A stretch of 64,000 nucleotides of DNA, taken from contig JAQFVV010000027.1 in NCBI GenBank assembly GCA_028023455.1, positions 10,475,845 through 10,539,844 on the forward strand, read 5' to 3'. Both the position numbers and the translations under genes were made by a program. The stretch's first letter is position 1; each line of letters opens with the position of its first letter. Positions 33,380 to 45,976 of the stretch are shown one piece after another. This DNA is from Epiperipatus broadwayi (lineage: Eukaryota; Onychophora; Udeonychophora; Euonychophora; Peripatidae). The notes below the pieces were generated by a model. It saw only the letters and a program-made list of their open reading frames with translations. It ran no database searches and was not told the DNA's origin.

Positions 33380-36300
33380 CAAAGGACACATAATGGATTT
33401 ATATTTGTCAAGTGTCATTTGTAGAAGAGAAAATAATTAGTAGGAAGAGCAAGTCCAGATATTTATATTTCCTGCCAATATCTGAACTTTTTTATAATGT
33501 ATTTGTTACTACATATCAAGAAAGATTGCTTATTATTTGATATACTGTTATTATTTTCAATTTCATATGTTTGCCAATAGTTAATTTTATTTAGAAATAG
33601 ATTACATGGCAGAGTAGTGGGCTTACTTATGAGAATTATTAAGGTTTTAATAAAATTGTTGCTATTGGGTAGTGGAGAGTCAATAGTGTTAACAGGAATT
33701 ATGCTATTAACATTTGAGAAGAAACTAATTAGTTTAATCACTTCATTAATAGTTCTCTGAAAATAAAATACAGAAATGCTACATAATGAGAGACCATTGA
33801 ATTTAATGTTTTTGCATATTTCTTATTCCAGATTAATTTGGTGATAAGGAAGTATATATTTTTTTTAAATGAAGAAGTAAACTTAATAATGAGTAGGAAA
33901 TAATTAATTTTAGGAAATATTAAGTCATACCTTAGCACTCTTTGGATAATGCATTGATGGTGCATTCTATTGAAACAGTAAGTTGATTTTGAATAGCAGT
34001 TAGATTTTATCTATAATTTATTAATTAATGAGATAATAATTAATCAATGAGATGATAATAAATAAAACAAGTAAAATTTAAATGTTAAGATATCTAAATA
34101 GTAAAGCATGTAGTAAATGTGTGAGGCATTTTTAATTAAGTGCAAAATTGTATTAAGTCTTAAGAATGACTGCACTGGGAACTCTCAATTCAAAACACTA
34201 ATAAAGAACTGAAATAAGTGGATTTTATCTTATGTAAACAGAAATAACTTTATCCTTTGATGTTACCAGAAACTATCAATTACTACTAATTGACAATCTT
34301 CCTGAGGGTAAATAAATTTTTTTCATTAACCTATAATAAGCTTTTTTGTTGAGATTTATATATTTATATAAAGAACTTATAAAATATTGATTAATGTATT
34401 TGCCAGTGAAATTCATAATCTGAGATTTGAATCCATGTGCATCTTGCAAATTTTTTCAAGCTACTAAGAATTTTTAATCAAGCATTATATATATTGTTTC
34501 AAATAATTGGGTTACAGTCATTTTATTCATTCAAGTATAAGTATTGCCTAAAATTGAATTGAATAATTAGGCAGCAATGCATAGCAGCACATCAAAATGT
34601 GGACTAATCAGGATTGAACCTTCTTTAAATGCAGTTAGGTTGTTTACTTTATCCACAAATGCATGTAGTAACAAAATAATGAGTTACTGTTATTATACAG
34701 AATAAATGAAAAGCTATTTTATCATAATATTTTACTAATATGATATTCCATTAAATAGTAATAAATGTTTTAATTATTTGTTAACATTTTTGTCAAGTGT
34801 GAATTGCTTTGTAGGAATGATGCTGTATTATAGTCTATGAAGGTATTTCAGATTGTCCTGTTACCACTACAGTTATATGAGGTTCACACATTTACTTTTT
34901 ACAAACTATGTTAGGTACACTTTGATCAGTAGATGAGAACTTTGTATTTTTTTTTTAAAATTGCATGATAGCAAATATGATTACATGAGAAAAAAACTAT
35001 TTTTTCAATGGATGCTATTAATAAATCTAAGCCTCAAATAATAATAAAAAACTAAAAAGGTCAGTAATTTTAAATTTTTTTAATGATATAATATATAAAG
35101 TTTATGTTTAAATTTAAATTGTTTTTATATATAATTTGAGTTTGTATACATAAAATTATAGCCTTTCTTTATTCTGATTTTTTTTTATTAGAGTATTTAT
35201 CCATCTATAATATTTTAAATTTTTTATTAATTTTAAAATAATTGCTAATTTTAAATATATATGTATATACATTACTTCTAATGGAAATATTTAGTATATG
35301 GAATAAAAGCTTTTTAATTAAATAATTATAAATGAAAAACCTGGCATACTAAATACTGAAAATATTAGATTACAATATTTGATCTATTATTGGAGGGGTT
35401 TATTAGAAAAAGTAAAAAAATAAAAAAAATTATGATAATTTGGTTTCTTATGCCTACATGCATAAACTCCTGTACTTCATTTCTATATTAGATCTAGAGT
35501 GTAATCAAAAAAGCACACTCCTTTTGATTGCCCTAGACTGACAATTTCACTTTCTTTCTAGCTTTGTACAGTTAACTTTGATTGGCTACTGTCTGAGTAA
35601 GAGCTTTCTAATTAAATAATTATAAAAAGAAAATGTTACATACTAAATATTTCCATCTAAATATCCATTTCAAATATTATATTCTAATATATATAAATCG
35701 CTATAAAATATTTTTCATTTATCTCAAACTCAAACAAATAGATTGGTTTTTTTTAATTTTTTTTTTCTGACAAACTTGAAGAAAAACCATTTCCATTGGA
35801 ATTAGTAAATTATAAAAAAATTAAAGAATTTTTTAACACAAGAACAAACAATAATATTGTGTTAACATAATTACAAATTTATACACAACTGCTTTGAACA
35901 ATTTTATTTACAGATAGTTACAATAGTGAAAATATTATTATAAAGCCTATAATATTTACTAAGGCATTAAACCTCGAAAATGTGCACTTGAAAATGCAAA
36001 GGTAGGGACTTCTACAGGTCTTAACCACAAGCTTATGCTATGGAAGAAAAGAGGGGAACCATTATTTTTTAAATAAAATGTAATTATTTGATGCAGTATT
36101 TAATAACATTTAAAATAATGGATGTTCTGTAATTATTAATGATTTTATAATTAATAATGTTAATAGTGTATTTTTGTATAAAAAGAAAATTAAAGAAAAT
36201 AACTTTTTTTTTTTGTAATATTAAGATTTCATCATGAAATAAATAAATGCCAATAAATAAAAGATTATTGTTTTTTTAAAAACAAAATATTAAAATAAAT

Positions 36301-36685
36301 TTGTAACTAAAAAACTAAATAAAGTGAGATTATGTTAATAAAAATATTATTTCCTATCACTGGAATGACAAAATTTCCAGCTTCTATTAATATTAATGTG
36401 CTTAACTATTTAATCAGATCACCTAAAAAACTTGAGTGATTATTTATGTCTGCTTCTAAAAATTTTATAAAGATAGCAAACCCGTCAGATAAAATTATTT
36501 AGGATAAAATTTTAAATCAAATTCAAATTCTATTTGTCATCTGTATAAGGTACAAAAAACAGAAATAAATAGTTATTTTATAAATGCTAGGCACTCTGCT
36601 AAAGAGGTTGGCACATTGATATTAACAACATTTGAAGAGCTTGTCATTCCAGAACTTACTTATATATATATACTGCATACCACTA
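33380..36685. other. No gene seen
   Basis: More than 3 kb of AT-rich DNA. Minus-strand frames at 33,463-33,965 are low in complexity (N/I/K/S/F) and lack domains. Confidence 0.5.
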
Positions 36686-36687
36686 TA

Positions 36688-36998
36688 CTAGTAATAAATT
36701 GAGATACTGCAAATCTCTAGTACTCGTTACAATACATAACTGACAGCCAATCAGATGTCAAGGATAGCTGTCTAAAATGACATCAAACCTAAACACATAA
36801 CAAAGATTTTACAAGAAAAGGGCAGCCACCCTTCTCTCAACTTTTCTTTCTATATATCTAAGCCCTTTTCTCGTAAAATCTTTGTTGTGTGTTTAGGCTT
36901 GATGTCATTTTAGACAGCTAACCTTGACATCTGATTGGCTGTCAGTTATATATTGTAACAAGCACTAAAGATTTGCAGTATCTCGATTTATTTCAGTT
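36688..36998. mobile_element. Foldback MITE
   Basis: Inverted arms of about 130 bases at 36,695-36,825 and 36,868-36,995 share GAGATACTGCAAATCT at the outer end, TAACTGACAGCCAATCAGAT, and ACAAAGATTTTAC near the loop. The loop is about 45 bases and pyrimidine-rich. No ORF is present. Confidence 0.7.
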
Positions 36999-36999
36999 T

Positions 37000-37680
37000 T
37001 CAACTATTGGTGCTTTGCAAATTAAAATATTATTTATAAACTAGTAATAGTAAATAAAATAGAAAGTTATATAACATTATAATACTAACGAAAAAAAAAA
37101 AAATTATATTAAATTTTTCCTCAAACTATGGTGCCATCTATTAACAAATAGACCTTTTCAAGTGAAATTCAACCAAAATATAACATATATCTACAAAACC
37201 AAATAGCCTTCCTACCATTCACTTTAAAACCAACTTAACTGTAAATATCAAAGGGATGTCTTCATGAGACTTATGGTCTCTGATTCAAGAAAATTTATCA
37301 TCAGAGTTTCTTTTACTCTTCTTTTTAGTTAACTCCTTTCATAAAAGATAACCTCTGCATTGTCAAATATTATTTTATTACCTTATTTAGTTCATGAATA
37401 GACAAAGCTGAGTTATGATATCTATTTAAAGTCTATTCTTATGAACTCTGAATCTTTTTACGGGTAAAATTTTGTTTTTCGCCTAGAATTTTAATGTTTT
37501 ATGATTTTCTTTTATATATATAGTGTACAATATATAAGCTTTATAAAATTTAGAAAATTACCAGAGGTAAGTACTTATATTGTAAAGAAGAGTTGTACTT
37601 TTAAAAAAGTGCGTTGTTATAGTTTTGGATTTAGTCACTCAATAATTATATGCATGTATAATTTAAAAGCACTATTATTA
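37000..37680. other. No gene seen
   Basis: AT-rich DNA. The 60-codon open frame at 37,501-37,683 is not supported by any motif. Confidence 0.45.
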
Positions 37681-37682
37681 TA

Positions 37683-37826
37683 GCAAAAAACTATTAAAAG
37701 AGACTATTATTGTGAGGTACTTTTATACTGGAATCAAATGATAATATTCATTTACTGTAAGCAATATTATTTGATTACAATATAGAAGTACTTCACAATA
37801 ATGGCCTCTTTTAATAGTTTTTTTGC
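37683..37826. mobile_element. 144-bp MITE with TA duplication
   Basis: Ends are inverted repeats starting GCAAAAAACTATTAAAAGAG, arms of about 50 bases, flanked by TA at 37,681-37,682 and 37,827-37,828. This is typical of Tc1/mariner-type non-autonomous elements. Confidence 0.7.
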
Positions 37827-38526
37827 TATGATAATATTAATGACAAGTTAACACTCATTTGCTGTCTATAATAAGTTGTCATTGCTTACTATCTATTTAA
37901 TGTTATTTATTCTCCATCTCAATTATAGAGTTACATTTAGATTTTAATGGAACTTTTAGATAATAAAAATGAAGTCAATAAGTAGGTGTCTAGACAGACT
38001 AATCAAAACAATAAAAAAATTGAAACTACATTTAAGAATTATGTTTTTTTTTCCTATTCTTAGTGAAGAAATCTGCATAATTCTTTCATGAAACAGTCCG
38101 TTTAAGACTGACTTATTTTAATTACTGTATTTTCTAATATTTATTTATAAGTTTACGTATATTATTTTGAAGAAATACAGACATCGATTCGTAGTATTAT
38201 ATATAAACGTGTAGAAAATATAGAAATACGCATAAATCAATTTGTAAATCAGAATAAATATTATATGTACACTAGCATTTTTTAGTAGCAATTTAACCTC
38301 TGGATGACAAATTTGATAAGGATGCTTCTAACCTGGGAGAAGAGCAAGATATTTTGAATTATGTATGATGATTACAAGGGGCTCGCATTTGTGAGATTAA
38401 TATTTTTCTTTATAGATATAACAGATTGAGTTCTAGTTATGAGGATATTTTAATCCTTTTCTTGAGTTGAGTATCATTAAGTTTATAAAGAATTTATAAG
38501 ATAATGTGTATTAAATTCAATATCTT

Positions 38527-38627
38527 GTCAAGCGTTGGTGGTCGAGAGGTAAGCACAGCTGCCTTACAAGCAGTTGTCCTGGTTAGCGGGTTTGCTTCCC
38601 GGCCGATGCTATGACACATGGGGGAAA
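38527..38627 (+). mobile_element. tRNA-derived SINE with 14-bp TSD
   Basis: GTTGGTGGTCGAGAGG (A box), CAGCTGCCTTACAAGCAG (anticodon arm with TAC in the loop), GCGGGTTTGCTTCCCGG (B box), then ATGCTATGACACATGGG and an A tail. It is flanked by AAATTCAATATCTT at 38,513-38,526 and 38,628-38,641. A tRNA-Val-type origin is possible from the TAC loop but not certain. Confidence 0.8.
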
Positions 38628-38644
38628 AAATTCAATATCTTTCC

Positions 38645-39970
38645 ATTATATCTCATTCTACTTTATTTGCTATAAAGTCATAGCACTCTAATATAGTCTA
38701 GGGATAACTTTTAATATTAAGATATAAAAATATTTCTAACCTCTTTGCCTTCTAGTCATCTATTAGTGACAACTTTTTTATTCATTTTTTAACAGGTGCC
38801 TTTTTTCCTTAACATTAATCCACATATTGTAGATCTTAATAACAAATTTATAGTTTATTAATTCAATGCATATTGATAAATGTTATTATATTATATTTTT
38901 AGCTGTTTTTATTTATCGCAAATATTAATAGGGATTACATCATCTGAATTGTGTTTCAAATGATAATTCTAGTGATATTGGTGGCTTTAAGAATATTTAA
39001 AATGTACTTCTCTTAATGACATTATTTACTGATAGGTTTTTAAATTTCTTAACATCTATTCTCATTACTGCTCACTTATAATTTATTATTCACTATCTTA
39101 TGTTATGGCATTTACTTTTCCATTATTTTGTTTAAAGTAATGTTTATCTTTATTATATGGTAAAAAGCATATGTTGCTTTATATAGGAAATGTATCAGTT
39201 TTACACTAACATTGATGTAAAGACATACATTACCAACATATAATGTTAGTTATTTAAGTATTCACTAATCAATTATAAGCATGCATGCACCATTGGGCTA
39301 ATCTTAATTCATACATTAATGACATCTTGATCAAGACACTATCTTAGTATATGGAAGAGTCACTTTAAGAGAATCACATTAGAACAACTTTCAATAAAAT
39401 AATAAAAATAATAAAAAATAACAATTAATGGCATATAAGGAACTGTCTACTGACAAAGGTGTCCACAACAAAAGAAAATAATCCATTGTATCATAATATT
39501 CATGACTTCTCATACAACATTTAGTATTAACAAAAATATATGATCACCCAAGGATAATATATGCTGTGGAATATAACATCAGTTCCATTTGATACTTTAT
39601 ATATTTTAATAAGTTAAAGGCTAACATTTGTTTAACACCCACATACCATTAGAAAAGCAAAAAAAATGTTAGATTTGCATTTCTAGAATATGAATAACAA
39701 ACAGTATTTAAGATAATACAACCTCAAATTTAAATAGATATAATGAGAAGGTAAATTAAAATCATTAATATCATGAATATGTTAATTTATGGTAAAATCA
39801 CTTTATATAAAATAAGTAGATTAATTAAAGAAATCATTTCTGTTTTCAAGATTTATTATTACATATATATTATATCAGTCAAAAAGAATTTATATATACA
39901 TATATGAAGAAATGTCTTGAAATTCAATAATTAACATCTGCCACCCATAATCTGATATTTAAGTCTAATG
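38645..39970. other. No gene seen
   Basis: AT-rich DNA without recognised signals. Confidence 0.45.
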
Positions 39971-39971
39971 G

Positions 39972-40078
39972 AATAGTATATACAAGCACTTTAAAATGCT
40001 GGTTGAAAAAGCTGTTAATAACAAACAATCAAAATGAGTTAATCCAGGTTAAGCGCTTTTGAGGTGTTATCCCTCACA
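39972..40078 (+). repeat. Second copy of the 29.75-kb interspersed repeat
   Basis: CACTTTAAAATGCTGGTTGA and the following bases to GTTATCCCTCA match 29,755-29,862 with scattered differences. Confidence 0.6.
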
Positions 40079-40084
40079 AAGTTT

Positions 40085-41355
40085 CTTGAAGATTTTGAAG
40101 TAAAATGACTTTTTAGATATTCATTTAATGTCCTATTCAAGCTCTGTAGTGTCTTTGCATAGATTTTAATATTTTAGGCATTTTGATCGTACAATGAAAT
40201 GTTTCTATAACCTTATATCACAGTTTGTGATAGGTTGCAGTATCTTTTTCACCACAGCTGCAATTTTAACATTAGTTGAAAAGGAGTCTGAATATGTCAG
40301 CATTGTATGGATTTTTTGCATGATTGACAATACCCTATTAACATGATAGCTATGCAAGAGTTAGCTTAGATGTCAATAGAAATGAGAATTCTGATTGGTC
40401 AAGTATTTTAACTAAAGTCTAAATAACTAAATACTATATATTTATAAAAAAAAATGTAATTTTCAATAATTTGTTTACAAATTAAAAGTTATGATACAAT
40501 CTTTTTGTAAAATACTTTTATGTAATTAATACAAGATTGTCTTTGAAACCAATTTATTTTTTAAAAAACAATTGATAAAAAATGTTACAGCAACTGGAAG
40601 CAGTTTCTACTGGGCAAAAAAAATCAATTTTGTTAAAACAGTAAATAATTTTTAAAAAAAAAATTTAATAATAATAAATAATTTATTAACTTTTATTATA
40701 ATTTTTTCTTTCTTTGATAATAACTAATCCTAAATATATCCATACTTTCAATAACATAAAATTCAAATATCTAATATTTTTTTCTTCTAATTTTTAGAAT
40801 AGGAAAATTATTTTTTTATTAATTTGTGATCCATTGTTATAGATAAGAATTTTATTTATATATTTATTTTTATATTTAATATATATATATAAACTTATTT
40901 TTAAAATTGCTATTACTTGAAAACTTACACTTGTAATAATTAAAGTTAAGATTATAAATATATTATATAAAAAAAAGATTTAATTGTAAAAGTAAAATAT
41001 TCAAGTGTGGAGGAATATGGAAGGAAAGGCTGACTAGGTCCTATTCAGAATAGACAGAAGGAATTTTCAGCTCATCAGATTAATATCCATTTCTTGTAAT
41101 AATCAAATTCTTGTTCCACTTAATTTGCACCAATGACAGAGTGGGGTTGTGCCCTGCTCTCCCTCTTCAAGTGTTTAACTTTGTTTTAGCTTTTAAGCAT
41201 TAAAGCAATTTTAGTTACTTTTTATACAATTCTTGGTCAATAATTCAATATTTTTAACCAGAGAATTAAAAAAGAAAAAAATTGTAAAAAAGAATTTAAA
41301 TTGGCAGACTTATTAACCAGATGAATATTGTTCTTTAGGAAGTTATTTAATCCTG
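40085..41355. other. No gene seen
   Basis: AT-rich DNA. A slightly GC-richer patch at 41,120-41,170 has no open frame of note. Confidence 0.45.
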
Positions 41356-41358
41356 ATT

Positions 41359-42205
41359 ATTGTAACGGTCAGAAAATGTGTGACTCGTAAACATAGTGCA
41401 GAATTCGACCACCATACAGAACAGCAGCACCATCGAGTAGCGAAGCCACCCGTGGTACTGAGTTCGAACATAGTTTATCGGTTCCACAATACAATCCACG
41501 AAACAACGCAACTGATGCGACATTAGTAAATATTTTCTTAGGCACGGTGGTCAGGGATATGCAAGAGACTCATGATTTTATTCTCGAGTTAGCCAATAAC
41601 CAAACTAATATTAATTAAACATTTATATTTACATAATCGAGGAAATATTATATAGAATGGGTATCAAATAAATGAAACGTAACTGCAGACGTATAGTTTA
41701 AAATTATTTATTAATACATTTTAATAAAACAATCTAATAATATTTTATGAACTAACAGCTTCAGTAGCGGGATTTGCAACATGATTATATTTTAAAGAAT
41801 ACATTTATTTATTTACACATTATTTTATATTGGGGACTCGGTAGCGGTATTTCCGATACTGTAATGTTTACAAAGGGAATTCACTTATTTGAAGGCTTAA
41901 TCTAGCTACCTAAAATTCTCGAGTAAGTATTTCTAATGCATGCCTTGGGGAATTTATACCTTTGCAATGCAAGAGTCTAAAGTAAGATTTAAGAGTAGCG
42001 GCAGACATATATTTATTTAATTAAAATATTTATTTATAACTAAGGGCAAACATTTATTTGAGAGTGATTTATGAAGATAATGCAGAGGTGGAGTGACATA
42101 TAGAATAATAAAATTAAGTAAAGGAACACGTGGTATGCTTTAGAAAGGCGATATGGAATGGCAGTATATTGAAACTGCAATGCCGCGAATGGGTTTATAA
42201 GAATA
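41359..42205 (-). other. Mid-GC region, probable 3' UTR or LTR-like sequence
   Basis: Base composition rises well above the surroundings from 41,359. The left edge starts TGTAACGG, a form common at LTR termini. Reading the minus strand, the segment follows the stop codon of the exon at 42,206-42,415 and offers AATAAA signals near 42,050 and 42,020, as expected for a 3' UTR. Short similar blocks (GTAGCGG.ATTTxC) recur at 41,763 and 41,842. The two readings are not mutually exclusive. Confidence 0.3.
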
Positions 42206-42415
42206 TCAGACTGGTCTCTGCCTCGGCCCAACGAAGTAAGGTGTCACATAAGCATAACCAGGGACAAGTGGTGTGTGGCGCAATTTGCCGGCTGGCTGCA
42301 TGACATTGTCAAATCCTACGGGAGCACCCATTATGCCCGCTTGTGTAGGACGACTGGGGTTAATTTCAACCCTGAAGAATCCGGAAATTTCACGGCAGAA
42401 TGGGTCATCGCATCT
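42206..42415 (-). CDS. Terminal coding exon of an unrecognised gene
   Basis: Read on the minus strand, a polypyrimidine/AG acceptor (ACATTTTAG) is followed by 69 sense codons and a TGA stop. The frame begins RCDDPFCREISGFFRVEINP, goes on through QAGIMGAPVGFDNV and ends in TPYFVGPRQRPV. It is about half G+C in DNA that is otherwise about a quarter, and amino-acid usage is balanced and rich in P, G and R rather than K, N and I. AATAAA signals lie about 150 bases downstream. No known family was recognised. Upstream exons would be at higher coordinates; the block at 43.2-43.4 kb is one candidate. A gene-like transposon product cannot be excluded. The frame has no early ATG, so a simple ORF scan would miss it. 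Confidence 0.5.
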   Translation of the reverse strand, partial: RCDDPFCREISGFFRVEINPSRPTQAGIMGAPVGFDNVMQPAGKLRHTPLVPGYAYVTPYFVGPRQRPV

Positions 42416-42419
42416 CTAA

Positions 42420-43080
42420 AATGTAACACATGTATACTGTATAATTGATTATGATGAGATTTAAATAGATTTCTAATTCGGCTCTACATTATCAACATTT
42501 ACTAAAGAACGTTGGTGACTCTCAAAGAAATGTAATTCTATGGAATTATTCATGATGATTTAATAAATACCAAACATATATAAATTGGGAATTATTATAA
42601 CTAATACGTCAGCCATTTGTGAAGTAGTAGATCCTGCATTACAATAAATGAAGCATTGAATGTGTATCGATTTATATGAAAGTTAAGTTATTAAAGAAAG
42701 TAAATATTAATGAAAATTTGACACGCATTCATTGTTTTAAGCGATTATAGATTTAAACTTTGAAAATTGAAATAATTATGAGGATGCAATAATTAAATAA
42801 TAACTATAGATAGAAATGTAGATTATAGAAATACGCACCCACGAAAGATAGAGTGAGGTAAGCTAGATTATTAGAGAAATTTACATATTAAATTAATTAT
42901 TCAATTTTAGTTATACAAATGATAGTTTTTACATTTTATAAATTTAGATAAGTAATATGAAGAATAGCTATAGCATGTTATTAGAGTACTCTAGAGTTTG
43001 AACACAGACAGGTACCTGTTTTATAAGAAATTTTCTGAATCCATTAATTTAGCAGCAAAAAGTTCACGAGTGGCAAGTCT
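42420..43080. other. No exon seen between two coding-like blocks
   Basis: AT-rich DNA consistent with an intron. No splice-bounded open frame was recognised. Confidence 0.4.
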
Positions 43081-43140
43081 TTCTTGTATTTAGATATTCA
43101 TTTAATTTCATGGCAGCAGCAGCTTTCTCATTCATTTCAG

Positions 43141-43366
43141 GCAGCAGATCTTCATGGTGAATTTATGACGGGCAATGAAAGTCAGCATCCGATAGGCCAT
43201 CTCCCAATGGAGAATAATCTAGGTGCTTTACTCGGTCATACCTTGGCAGGAACAAATTATTTTTATATTTTTGGAGACTCTCAGTGATCGAGAGCAAAGC
43301 TAAAGTTTTAGTGAATGTCTCCAGCAAGTCTAAGATGGCCTCTTTTCTTATCTTGATCTTCCACAT
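43141..43366. CDS. Ambiguous exon-like block, coding strand undecided
   Basis: GC is raised and both strands are open. On the plus strand a strong acceptor (CTTTCTCATTCATTTCAG) precedes 48 codons (AADLHGEFMTGNESQHPIGH...) that end at a TGA at 43,285. On the minus strand 43,163-43,366 encodes 67 codons ending LDYSPLGDGLSDADFHCPS. The minus reading would agree in strand with the exon at 42,206-42,415, and an internal AAG|GTATGA could be its donor. The plus reading has the better splice signal. Neither product was recognised. Confidence 0.3.
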
Positions 43367-43379
43367 TTTTGTTAAGATA

Positions 43380-44540
43380 TTTTTAGGTTCTACTTAATTT
43401 GCCCTGAGGATAATCAATGCATTTAGTTGGTTTTTTTAATTAAAGAAAGCTGCCGTTCTATTGTTTACATTTTACATTTACTAATTACATTTTTGGGGAA
43501 TTTTTCTTTAATTAATTTATTATCTATCACTGACCGACACTTTTAAATTTCAAAAACAAAAAGGGAACATAAGATTATTTTAACTTTTAATTAAATATTA
43601 CATCAGATATTTTTAGAATTATTATTAAACGAAATTTAAACAAAGCAATAAATACGAACTTTATAATCCAAAATAAATGATTAAAATTATACAAAATTAT
43701 ATAACTAAAAGAAATCTAAATTATATTATTTTATCCCTATTTATTGCCTTTAATTTGAGATCGAAATGTGTGCGTGTTTATGCTGAATTCTACATATATT
43801 TATACATTTTTAATATTGTTACACACACAATTCGATATCAAAAAGTTTAAATTTGGGCGGGATAGACCGGTCAGTGAGAGACGACAGAAAAAGGTGAAAC
43901 TTAAGATTCGAATACAAATCTTACTGTTTCATTATGTACTATGCACTGAATTATCCATCATCATTTCTAAGGACTAAAGGATGTAAATGATAAATATGTA
44001 CAATAGGGCAACATTTATTAACTGTCATGCATCATTCTGAATATTTATGCATTTTTCTGAAGATACAATTTTTATTAAACTTCAATTTACATAATGTTAA
44101 AAATAAAAATTATATGTTGTATAAAACTACCATTTCATAAAAAAATATGAGCAATAAAACTGAAAAAGTATATTTATTACTATAAAATAAAAAAAGGAAT
44201 AAAAATATTTTTAAAGTTAATAATTTTAAATTTATTCATAAGTTGTGAATTTTGATATATAAATTTAAAATAGAAATTTTGTTAATAAACTGAAATTACT
44301 AAATATGAGATTATAATTAAAATAACATATAATAGTAGATATAAATCATATTTCCTGTCACACTATTTGTGAAAATAATGGTTCATGTTTTTATTTTCAA
44401 TCTAAATTTCATCTGTGAAATCATATGTTCAGTATAATCTTTCTTTTCTAATAAAATTAATATTATGAAGTAATTTGTTTTTAAATGTTTAATTAATAAT
44501 AATAAATTGTAATTTTGAAGTGTAGATATACATCATTAAG
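43380..44540. other. No gene seen
   Basis: AT-rich DNA. The 69-codon frame at 43,768-43,977 is not supported. Confidence 0.45.
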
Positions 44541-44544
44541 TATA

Positions 44545-44640
44545 TTTAATCACTGGATCGATGGTTCCTTCCTACAATATGCTCATCAGGAAATTGTTAC
44601 AACCGACATAATAAAGGGGTTAGGCCTGATCTAGCTAGCC
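44545..44640 (+). repeat. Isolated copy of the 46-47 kb repeat end
   Basis: CGATGGTTCCTTCCTACAAT, CTCATCAGGAAATTGTTACA and ATAAAGGGGTT match the ends of the two ~800-bp units at 46.7 and 47.5 kb. It lies about 260 bases upstream of the gag-like frame. Confidence 0.6.
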
Positions 44641-44898
44641 TATCCATAGGTGTAAAACAGCTAGAAATGAGTAATAAATATAAAAAAAGGAAAAGGTATA
44701 AATAAATCATGATTCTGTGATGTGAACAGTGCATGTGATGCAGTGATGTGATTTATTCAAAAAGGGTGGAAAAATAAAATTTTAAAAAAGTAAATAAAAA
44801 TGAATGGCATAAATGATGAATAGGCATAATAAAGACTTATAGTCAAATCATGGTGTGGATAGAGAGAGAAGCTTACTAAGCTAGAAAACAAAGGAAAA

Positions 44899-45141
44899 AT
44901 GGTGAACATAGAAGCTCAGAAAATAGAAAAGATAGCCATGTTAGCCCAGTTAATGGAAATGATAAAAGAAAATAACAAAGAACAGAGAGAATCAGAGAGA
45001 AAAAGACAACAAGAAAAGAGAGAAGAGAGAGTAGTTTTTTTTTTATCAGTTGTATTGGATGAAACAAGCAGAGAAAGTATAAATAGGCTGGAAAATTCGG
45101 ATTATCAGAGAGTGTTTGTTTTTATCAGTTTTATTAAATAA
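44899..45141 (+). CDS. Charged coiled-coil ORF, gag-like start
   Basis: Eighty codons. The first half (AMLAQLMEMIKENNKEQRES, followed by an ERKRQQEKREER segment) is a strongly charged predicted helix of the kind found at the N terminus of Gypsy-type Gag proteins. The second half loses this character after a T run. It may be a decayed retrotransposon fragment bracketed by the repeat ends at 44.5 and 46.7 kb. The helix is visible; the Gag assignment is inference and could be composition alone. Confidence 0.3.
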   Translation: MVNIEAQKIEKIAMLAQLMEMIKENNKEQRESERKRQQEKREERVVFFLSVVLDETSRESINRLENSDYQRVFVFISFIK

Positions 45142-45526
45142 AGCAAGAGAGAAAAATCAAACATATCCATAAAGAAACAATTTAACATGGGTGGTTAGCT
45201 CGCTTTTTCTCTCTATCCATGATCATGAAGTAAGCTCCAGTCTACAGGCCATTCATCAAGCCCCATTGTTATTGAAAGAAAACAACAAGTAAAAAGTGTT
45301 TGAAGTTTGGATAAATTGTATTTAAAAAGATAAGCATTAAAAATAATAATAATTCAATTATTAATTCTATAATAAAATTTATAATAAAAAATTAATGGAG
45401 TAATATGAAAACATTAATTGTGTTCTATATTCAAAATTATAAATGCTCTACCAACGCGGAAATGCTGATAACAAACTTATATGTCTATGTTAACTGAAAA
45501 ATATCTGAGCTATATATCAGAATAAT

Positions 45527-45905
45527 TAAATTAAGATTATAAATGAAACTGCTGATCAACTTATGTATAAAAACATATGTCTGTGGCTGACCAAATAACA
45601 AATATTTATGCTATATACTAGAATAATTTAAATTAAGATTATAAATTAAACTGATGATAAACTTATATATATATAAAATATACGTCTATGGCAGACAAAA
45701 TAAATATTCATGCTAGAATAATTAAATGAAGATTAGTGGCTGACCAAATAACAAATATTCATGCTATATACTAGAATAATTAAATTAAGATTATAAATAA
45801 AACTGCTGATAAACTTATATATAAAAATATATGTCTGTGGCAGACCAAATAAATATTCATGCTAGAATAATTAAATGAAGATTATGAATGCTTACATGCA
45901 TATTG
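45527..45905. repeat. Tandem array of about 90-103 bp units
   Basis: AATTAAxATTAAGATTATAAAT and GCTGAT(C/A)AACTTAT(A/G)TATA, followed by TATGTCTGTGGC(T/A)GACCAAATAA and TCATGCTA, recur about four times with indels (starts near 45,527, 45,630, 45,718, 45,778 and 45,869). Confidence 0.75.
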
Positions 45906-45976
45906 GTGTCTAAGTAAAATAATGAAACTTATGTGTATAAATGCACATTTATACTTGACTGGATTATGAATAGTCC

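Noticed and set aside
33045-33389. 114-codon minus-strand open frame
   Set aside because: Overlaps the tRNA-derived SINE at 33.3 kb and its A tail.
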